DNA of 64,000 nucleotides from Parvibaculaceae bacterium (GTDB taxonomy: Bacteria; Pseudomonadota; Alphaproteobacteria; Parvibaculales; Parvibaculaceae): the NCBI GenBank assembly GCA_029209985.1, contig JARGNZ010000013.1:1-64000 (forward strand). Reading direction: 5' to 3'. The position numbers were made by a program, and so were the translations under genes. This document shows, in pieces, positions 58,932-64,000 of the stretch (within the stretch, counting starts at the first letter, position 1; every line of letters begins with the position of its first letter). The notes under the pieces were generated by a model, which did no database searches, was not told the origin of the DNA, and saw nothing but the letters and a program-made list of their open reading frames with translations.

Positions 58932-59843
58932 CTAGCGTTTTGGTGGCTGGAAAAGCCCACGTACACGCCCATCACCGCCCGTAGAGCCGCTGGTAGTGCT
59001 TGCATCCACCTTGGCGCGACCGGTGGCCAAATTAATCGCAAGGCGTGTTCCTCGGATAATATTGGGTCCTTGGCGCAAAATAACAGCATCCCCCATGGTG
59101 ATGGTTTCATTTTTAACCCGGTAAATCGCCCAGTCCCCATCAGCAGATTGATCATTCGCAGACGAAATGTGAACAGCGCCGTTAGCATCAATACGTGTGA
59201 TCTCAGTATTACCGTCGCTCGCCTCTTCATAAGTAACTTTGAGTTTAGCTGCGTTGAGGATGAGTGTTCCCTGAACGGCTTTCACATTGCCAATGAAGGT
59301 CGCTGTTTGGTTATCTTGCGCGACTTCAAGCGTGTCTGCTTCAATTTCAATGGGCTTGGTAGGGTCTGCGGAAAAACCGCCCAGCCCTTTTGGCTTTTGA
59401 GAGGTGCTCTGGGCTGCTTTAGAGCTGGCAGGCGCTTCACTCAAGGGCGCCACATTTTGGTTCGCCCCTTCTAGCGCCTTTGTCATGTCCGCTTCTGCAT
59501 CAGCCTTGGCAGCTTCTTTGGCAGCCAAAGCAGCTGCGTCTTCTTTTGCGGCTTCTGCAGCTTTCGCAGCCGTTGCGGCTTGCGCGGGGTCAGCCACTTG
59601 TGCCTGAGGGGCGCGATCTTCTTCGGCCGCCAGCTCTGCAGCGGTTGCCTCAAGCAATGTGGCGGGTTTCGTTGGGGCGGGGTCAGCCGCATATGCGCCA
59701 TGGTGCGCGCCTTGCACCGCCATCAGGCCTGCCGTCACAAAGAGCGTGGCGGCTAGCAGAGGAGCGCGTTTCAAACCCTGCGCCCCTATAGAGGCGTGTG
59801 TGCGTGTGAGGGAGAACGTAGGGAGAATGCCTGCCACAGCCAT
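58932..59843 (-). CDS. lptA: LPS export periplasmic protein LptA, with Ala-rich insert
   Basis: 303 residues, longer than the usual 170-220. The start at 59843 overlaps the lptC stop by one base (TAATG), which fixes it. Signal peptide about 1-52 (with an N-terminal extension), then an Ala/Glu/Lys-rich stretch (about 60-150) absent from classical LptA, and the OstA-like domain (about 155-290: PIEIEADTLEVAQDNQTATFIGNVKAVQGTLILNAAKLKV...GDAVILRQGPNIIRGTRLAINLATGRAKVDA). It forms the periplasmic bridge for LPS between LptC and LptD. The insert is discussed as a finding. Confidence 0.92.
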   Translation of the reverse strand: MAVAGILPTFSLTRTHASIGAQGLKRAPLLAATLFVTAGLMAVQGAHHGAYAADPAPTKPATLLEATAAELAAEEDRAPQAQVADPAQAATAAKAAEAAKEDAAALAAKEAAKADAEADMTKALEGANQNVAPLSEAPASSKAAQSTSQKPKGLGGFSADPTKPIEIEADTLEVAQDNQTATFIGNVKAVQGTLILNAAKLKVTYEEASDGNTEITRIDANGAVHISSANDQSADGDWAIYRVKNETITMGDAVILRQGPNIIRGTRLAINLATGRAKVDASTTSGSTGGDGRVRGLFQPPKR

Positions 59844-60667
59844 TATCTATTCTTTCCTAAAGACGGTGTTGCCACGCCGTTGGACGTGTCAGGTGCCGTA
59901 TTTGTGTCGCTCTTAGAAGCGGGGCGACTTGTTTGATAAAGAGTAAGTTTAATTCCATCGGTAAAGCGAATAATCCCCTCCGCGTTGGAGGAAGTCATTT
60001 TATTGGCTTCGAGCAATCCTAAAGGCCCTTGAATGTAAACAGGTGAGGCGCTGCTGATATCACCAGTCTTCAAATCAACCCGCGCTTCGGTGCCATGGAC
60101 TTCATAGCCCCACGTTGTAAAGGCATCTACCCGCTCATACAGTAGCAGCGAATTGAGATCGACCCGAAGCAAACCACGTTGCGCACTCAGAGATAACCAA
60201 GAACCTGTTTCATCCAACATCATGTCGGCTTGAATGTTCTCCAACGAAATACGGTCGCTATTATTTTCCGATTGCCGGGCCGACGTTGCCGTCACCTCAA
60301 AAGGGCGGCCCTTTGTATCTGTACCGTTGATGCGCGGGTTCACCATGCGGTGATCATCGGTCACTTGGTCCACTTCGTTAAACGTAATAGCAAGCTTGTC
60401 GCGCTCTTCAAAAAGCCCGCCCGCAACAAAGACAGCAAAAACCAAAAGCACCGCAGAGATTGGCAACGCAATCTTCATAATCGACACGAAAGAACTATAG
60501 CGCCCAGAACGGCCACCCGGTGGCAGGTCCGCCAAAGAGCTACTGCCATTAGTCTGCATTCCGGCGGCCTGTGTTCCGGCAGCCTGTATTCCGGTATTCG
60601 CACCAGAGGTTGTTCCAGAGGGGGGGCTGGAAGCGGGGGCGGTGTTGGTGTCAGTAGGCTCGCTCAT
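59843..60667 (-). CDS. lptC: LPS export protein LptC
   Basis: 274 residues from the ATG at 60667; a longer ATG start at 60742 adds 25 residues that look non-coding. The N-terminal stretch (about 1-65) is rich in Thr, Ala and Gly with a short AAGTQAAGMQ repeat. One membrane helix (KIALPISAVLLVFAVFVAGGLF, about 75-97) is followed by the OstA-like beta-jellyroll (about 100-250; LENIQADMMLDETGSWLSLSAQRGLLRVDLNSLLLY, and GDISSASPVYIQGPLGLLEANKM). It anchors the LPS bridge in the inner membrane and passes LPS to LptA. Overlaps lptA by one base. Confidence 0.9.
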   Translation of the reverse strand: MSEPTDTNTAPASSPPSGTTSGANTGIQAAGTQAAGMQTNGSSSLADLPPGGRSGRYSSFVSIMKIALPISAVLLVFAVFVAGGLFEERDKLAITFNEVDQVTDDHRMVNPRINGTDTKGRPFEVTATSARQSENNSDRISLENIQADMMLDETGSWLSLSAQRGLLRVDLNSLLLYERVDAFTTWGYEVHGTEARVDLKTGDISSASPVYIQGPLGLLEANKMTSSNAEGIIRFTDGIKLTLYQTSRPASKSDTNTAPDTSNGVATPSLGKNR

Positions 60668-60780
60668 TGCGGTCCAGTCAAATGGGCAATTAGTATTGGA
60701 TGAGAAGGGGTTCAGTATGCGGCGACCGTTAAATAAGGTCAATCATTACACAAATAGCACTCAATTGTGAGCGGAATGAG

Positions 60781-60812
60781 ACGTGGCCTCAGCAGGGCTG
60801 CTGAGGCCACGT
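60781..60812. terminator. 32-base near-perfect palindrome between rnd and lptC
   Basis: ACGTGGCCTCAGCAG-GG-CTGCTGAGGCCACGT: a 15-bp perfect stem with a 2-base loop. It has no T run on either strand. It may end rnd transcription or stabilise its mRNA. Confidence 0.5.
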
Positions 60813-60840
60813 AAACCATTTATTGGGCCAAATACAGCGC

Positions 60841-61452
60841 TTAGTGGGAGAAAATATCTTCATCCGGCCACCCAGCCAAATCCAAAGAAGCGCGCACGGG
60901 CAGAAAGGCAAAACAAGCATTTGCATATTCCGTGCGTCCCTCGCGGGCCAGCATGTCGTCCAATACGGCTTTCAATTTATGCAAGTGCAACACATCGGAC
61001 GCCGCGTAAGCCTTCTGGGCGTCGGAAAGTGTATCTGCGCCCCAATCAGAACTTTGTTGCTGTTTGGAAAGGTCCACGCCAGCCAGCTCCCGGCACAAAT
61101 CTTTCAAGCCGTGGCGGTCGGTGTATGTCCGCACCAATTTAGACGCGATTTTGGTGCAATAAATCGGAGACGTCACAACGCCCAAATATCTCTGCATCAC
61201 CGCCACATCAAAACGAGCAAAATGGAACAACTTCAAAACAGATTGATCCGCCATCAACGCCCGTAAATTTGGCGCATCATAGGTCGCCCGGTCCAGCTGT
61301 ACCAAATGAGCTGTGCCATCGCCTGCGGACAATTGCACAAGGCAGAGCGGATCACGGTGTGGGTTGAGACCCATGGTTTCCGAATCAACTGCGACAGAGC
61401 TTCCGAAAGAAAGCCCATCAGGCAAATCGCCTTTGTGAAGTGTAATGCTCAT
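60841..61452 (-). CDS. rnd: Ribonuclease D-type 3'-5' exonuclease
   Basis: 203 residues, only the DEDDy nuclease domain without the HRDC domains of classical RNase D (about 375 residues). Exo I AVDSETMGLNPHRDPLCLVQL (about 21-41, Asp/Glu), exo II LKLFHFARFDVAVMQ (about 73-87, Asp), TKIASKLVRTYTDRHGLKDL, exo III YAASDVLHLHKLK (about 150-162, Tyr and Asp). It trims RNA 3' ends. This short form is common in Alphaproteobacteria and usually sits ahead of lptC, as here. It is head-to-head with the acyl-CoA dehydrogenase gene at 61654. Confidence 0.9.
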   Translation of the reverse strand: MSITLHKGDLPDGLSFGSSVAVDSETMGLNPHRDPLCLVQLSAGDGTAHLVQLDRATYDAPNLRALMADQSVLKLFHFARFDVAVMQRYLGVVTSPIYCTKIASKLVRTYTDRHGLKDLCRELAGVDLSKQQQSSDWGADTLSDAQKAYAASDVLHLHKLKAVLDDMLAREGRTEYANACFAFLPVRASLDLAGWPDEDIFSH

Positions 61453-61653
61453 GTGGTCCGCCGTTGTTTCAAATTCCTAGTCGCTCAGACGATACCCGCC
61501 TCGCCAACCGTTCCGCAAGGGATACCTTGTTCCCCCAGCCTGCTCAACGGAAACTTTAATTTGACCGCAGTTTCAACGGCAGACAATCGCTCTCCGCCTG
61601 CTTGACAGAGCACCCTTAGAGCGATTGTCTAAAGAAAACAGGGAGGAAAGCAG

Positions 61654-62862
61654 ATGAATTTAGAGTTCAGCGCCACCGAAAAGACATTCCGCGATGAGGT
61701 GCAAACCTTCTTGGCTGAGAAGCTCACATCAGACTTTCGGACCTATACGTCTCTAATGACCAGTGTCTATTCTGATCGCGAAACAGCTTTGGCGTGGCAG
61801 GCGGTATTGTGCGCTCAAGGGTGGGCCGCTCCCTCTTGGCCGGTTGAACACGGGGGCTGTGAGTGGAGCGTCAGCCAGCATTATATTTTCCAAAGCGAGC
61901 TATCAAAAGCAGGTGCCCCACCGCTCTCGCCTATGGGCATCGGCATGTGTGGACCGGCCTTGCTGGGTCATGGTTCCGCCGCTCAAAAAGCATATTATTT
62001 GCCGCGTATTTTGTCGGGGGAAGATTATTGGAGCCAAGGATATTCAGAACCCCACGCGGGCTCTGACCTCGCCCAACTTACCATGTCAGCGGTGGCAGAT
62101 GGGGACGACTACATTTGCAATGGCTCCAAAATTTGGACCACCCACGCCCATGAATCTAACATGATGTTCTGCTTGGTCCGCACCGATGCAACAGGTAGGC
62201 CCCAACAAGGCATCACCTTTATATTGATTGATATGACCACCCCCGGCGTGACGGTTGACCCGATTGGTATGCTTACAGGTGAGCACATTCAGAACGCAGT
62301 GTTCTTTGATGATGTGCGCGTGCCGAAAGCTAATGTCATCGGTGAGGTAGATAAAGGATGGACGGTCGCTAAATATTTGTTGGAATTTGAACGCGGTGGC
62401 TCCGCCTACGGCCCTCAGTTGCAACAACGATTACACAAAATCCAAACCACGGCAGATGAGCTGGGCGCTCTCGATTCTGCATTTTCTCAAAGGCTCGCCC
62501 AAGCCACTGTTGACGTGACAGCGTTAGAATATGCAGAGCTGCGTCTTATGGCGGATTTGAGCAAGGGTGGCACACCGGGCTTGCGCGCCTCTATGATGAA
62601 AATCAAAGGCACCGAGCTTAGCCAACACCTCACCGAGCTCGCCATTGAAGTGGCAGGCGCATACGGCGCACCGTTCCAACCCGATCACGTGAAGGCGGGT
62701 GGCGTAAATCTGGATCCCCGCAAAAGCAACGAAGGCCCCATCGGCCCGGCATCCGTGCGGGCCGACATGTCCAAATACTTCAATGACCGCGCAGGGTCTA
62801 TCTACGCAGGGTCCAATGAAATCCAGCGCAACATATTGTCGAAAGGCCAGCTCGGCCTCTAG
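61654..62862 (+). CDS. Acyl-CoA dehydrogenase
   Basis: 402 residues; GGGAGGAAAG precedes the ATG. Acyl-CoA dehydrogenase: WAAPSWPVEHGGCEWSVSQHY (about 52-72), YWSQGYSEPHAGSDLAQLTMSA (about 128-149, FAD/substrate motif), NGSKIWTTHAHESNMMFCLVRT, FFDDVRVPKANVIGEVDKGW, and the C-terminal IYAGSNEIQRNILSKGQLGL with Glu in the catalytic Y-x-G-x-x-E-I-Q region. It may be one half of a heteromeric pair or a homomer; no partner gene is adjacent. Function: alpha,beta-desaturation of an acyl-CoA. Confidence 0.9.
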   Translation: MNLEFSATEKTFRDEVQTFLAEKLTSDFRTYTSLMTSVYSDRETALAWQAVLCAQGWAAPSWPVEHGGCEWSVSQHYIFQSELSKAGAPPLSPMGIGMCGPALLGHGSAAQKAYYLPRILSGEDYWSQGYSEPHAGSDLAQLTMSAVADGDDYICNGSKIWTTHAHESNMMFCLVRTDATGRPQQGITFILIDMTTPGVTVDPIGMLTGEHIQNAVFFDDVRVPKANVIGEVDKGWTVAKYLLEFERGGSAYGPQLQQRLHKIQTTADELGALDSAFSQRLAQATVDVTALEYAELRLMADLSKGGTPGLRASMMKIKGTELSQHLTELAIEVAGAYGAPFQPDHVKAGGVNLDPRKSNEGPIGPASVRADMSKYFNDRAGSIYAGSNEIQRNILSKGQLGL

Positions 62863-62977
62863 GCAATAGCTGGTTTATAAACCGACCAACCAAGCGGCTC
62901 TAAGTTTTAGCTTTGCGCGCTGCAAGGCCAGTGTTTATTTGTGGACAGAAAAATGGGGAGGAGGGTATGATGACACT

Positions 62978-63337
62978 ATGATACAGCGTATTTCCATATT
63001 TCTACTGATAACTCTCACCTTGGTGCTGGGGCCGTTTTTTGGTGCTCCAACCCTTGTGGTGGGGCATGCAGCGGCTATGGATATGACTGCCGATCAACCT
63101 AATGCTGCAAGTCAAATGTCTAATGCAGCTCACATGGTATCCGATGGCCAAGAGTGCCCTCATCATTCAGAAAACGATTGCTGCAATCAAAATGCCCCGT
63201 GTTCATCAAGTGCCTTATTTTTGGTTGCGGGTGTGTCGTCTTGGTTCGTGACAACTCGGAGAGCAAGGCAATCAACAGCGACATCTGACTTGACGTCGAT
63301 CTGTTTGAACCAAATTACACCCCCTCCCAAATCTTGA
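62978..63337 (+). CDS. Small Cys/His/Met-rich exported protein of the copper operon
   Basis: 119 residues from the ATG at 62978. The strong SD (GGGGAGGAGGG, 62955-62965) is better placed for the tiny MMTL frame at 62967, whose stop overlaps this ATG. Signal peptide about 1-32 (IFLLITLTLVLGPFFGAPTLVV...HAAA). The mature part has Met, Cys and His clusters (MDMTADQ, ECPHHSENDCCNQNAPC), as in small periplasmic copper-binding proteins encoded with copA/copB. A second hydrophobic stretch (about 80-95) follows. It lies 92 bases before the multicopper oxidase. The exact family is unclear. Confidence 0.7.
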   Translation: MIQRISIFLLITLTLVLGPFFGAPTLVVGHAAAMDMTADQPNAASQMSNAAHMVSDGQECPHHSENDCCNQNAPCSSSALFLVAGVSSWFVTTRRARQSTATSDLTSICLNQITPPPKS

Positions 63338-63429
63338 TTTTATTCGCTTACTGAGAAGTAGATGCACTTGCATCGAAAATTAGAGGCGTCGCGCATCGTG
63401 TATTAATGCAATAAAATCAGGTAATTAAA

Positions 63430-64000
63430 ATGAATTATATCGACGTTTTTCGATCTGGCCCGTCGTGGGTCATGGTCCTGCATCGCTTTGCTCTTTGCAA
63501 AGTTGCGGCTTTAGCAATGTTTTGTGTCTTGCTGTCTCCTACGGCTTTTGCCGAAAACTATAAATTGGTCATTGGAGAAACGGAAATCAAACTGAGTGAT
63601 GGTCCCGTGACCGCCATGACAATAAATGGCTCTATGCCTGCGCCAACTCTATATTTCAAAGAAGGTGAAGAGTTGGTTATTGAGGTCACCAATACGTTGG
63701 ATGAGATCAGCTCTGTGCATTGGCATGGATTGATCCTGCCCTACACACAAGACGGCGCACCGGGGTTTTCGTACAACGGCATTCAGCCAGGAGAAACATT
63801 CACCTATCGGTTTCCAGCTAAGCAAGCAGGAACGTATTGGTATCATAGCCATTCCGCCATGCAAGAACAGCGTGGTATGTACGGTGCCATCATTATAGAA
63901 CCGAAGAAACAAGCTCAGATAAAGCAGGATAGAGAATACGCAGTTGTATTTTCAGACTGGCACGATACGCAACCAAGCCGCGTGTTATCTAATCTAAAAC
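63430..64000 (+). CDS. copA: CopA-type multicopper oxidase, 5' part, cut by the right edge
   Basis: 190 codons, no stop before the edge. The ATG at 63430 has a weak AGGTAA site; an ATG at 63472 (MVLHRF) would give a more compact signal peptide ending in TAFA. The sequence then shows cupredoxin-domain marks: TINGSMPAPTLYFKEGEELVIEVTN, the type 2/3 copper ligands HWHGLILP, then TYWYHSHSAMQEQRGMYGAIIIEP. The YHSHSxMQEQRGMYG run is typical of CopA/PcoA copper-resistance oxidases. It oxidises Cu(I) in the periplasm. With the Cys/His-rich protein upstream it marks the start of a copper-resistance operon. Confidence 0.92.
   Translation, partial: MNYIDVFRSGPSWVMVLHRFALCKVAALAMFCVLLSPTAFAENYKLVIGETEIKLSDGPVTAMTINGSMPAPTLYFKEGEELVIEVTNTLDEISSVHWHGLILPYTQDGAPGFSYNGIQPGETFTYRFPAKQAGTYWYHSHSAMQEQRGMYGAIIIEPKKQAQIKQDREYAVVFSDWHDTQPSRVLSNLK

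Noticed and set aside
62939-62977. Upstream TTG start extending the copper-binding protein
   Set aside because: It would add 13 residues with no signal-peptide character, and the SD would lie inside the gene.

Overview
The window looks like chromosomal DNA of an aerobic, hydrocarbon- and lipid-metabolising alphaproteobacterium. Three things suggest this: the rnd, lptC, lptA, lptB, rpoN, hpf, ptsN series on the minus strand; the small-heat-shock/DUF1150 gene pair, which is typical of Alphaproteobacteria; and two CYP153-type P450s with many acyl-CoA enzymes. A member of the Parvibaculales or a relative would fit, but that is inference from gene content and not a phylogeny. No rRNA, tRNA, CRISPR array, insertion sequence or phage gene was found. 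The only transcription factor in about 50 genes is sigma-54.

Layout. 0-11 kb: a FAH-family hydrolase with a signal peptide, a secreted hypothetical, an ACAD10/11-like dehydrogenase, an NTF2-like protein, a GST, a sulfatase, and a tight three-gene operon (glutamine-synthetase-like enzyme, aldehyde dehydrogenase, iron alcohol dehydrogenase) that suggests oxidation of a gamma-glutamylated amino alcohol. 11-25 kb: an EthA-like Baeyer-Villiger monooxygenase, a lipocalin-like protein, a siderophore-interacting flavoreductase, a thiolase, a GST, a paired acyl-CoA dehydrogenase operon with a crotonase, a two-domain DsbA-like protein, a trans-acting enoyl-reductase-like protein, a peptide-deformylase paralogue without its metal ligands, CYP153 number 1 and ArfB.

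25.7-35.4 kb is a storage-lipid locus: monoacylglycerol-lipase-like hydrolase, patatin with a basic tail, GpsA, wax ester synthase/DGAT, a PlsB-like acyltransferase and a HAD-PlsC fusion. Together these could cover glycerol-3-phosphate to triacylglycerol and back. 35.6-49.4 kb holds a nitronate monooxygenase, a styrene-oxide-isomerase-like membrane protein, a ferritin-like hydrolase, two flavin monooxygenases, a single-chain biotin-dependent acyl-CoA carboxylase, a Coq4-like protein, CYP153 number 2 and an acyl-CoA synthetase. P450 hydroxylation, CoA activation, dehydrogenation, hydration and thiolysis are all represented here.

49.4-53.7 kb encodes the most unusual object: a 1393-residue exported protein with 48 consecutive 17-residue repeats (Pro at position 5 in all 48, Leu/Phe at position 15 in all 48), arranged in a larger 8-unit pattern and followed by FG-GAP-like calcium-binding motifs. 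It does not match any family I know. It is divergent from an hsp20/DUF1150 pair with a good RpoH-type promoter. 54.8-61.5 kb is the housekeeping envelope/sigma-54 block. The window ends with another acyl-CoA dehydrogenase and the start of a copper-resistance operon (small Met/Cys/His-rich exported protein, CopA-type multicopper oxidase) cut by the right edge.
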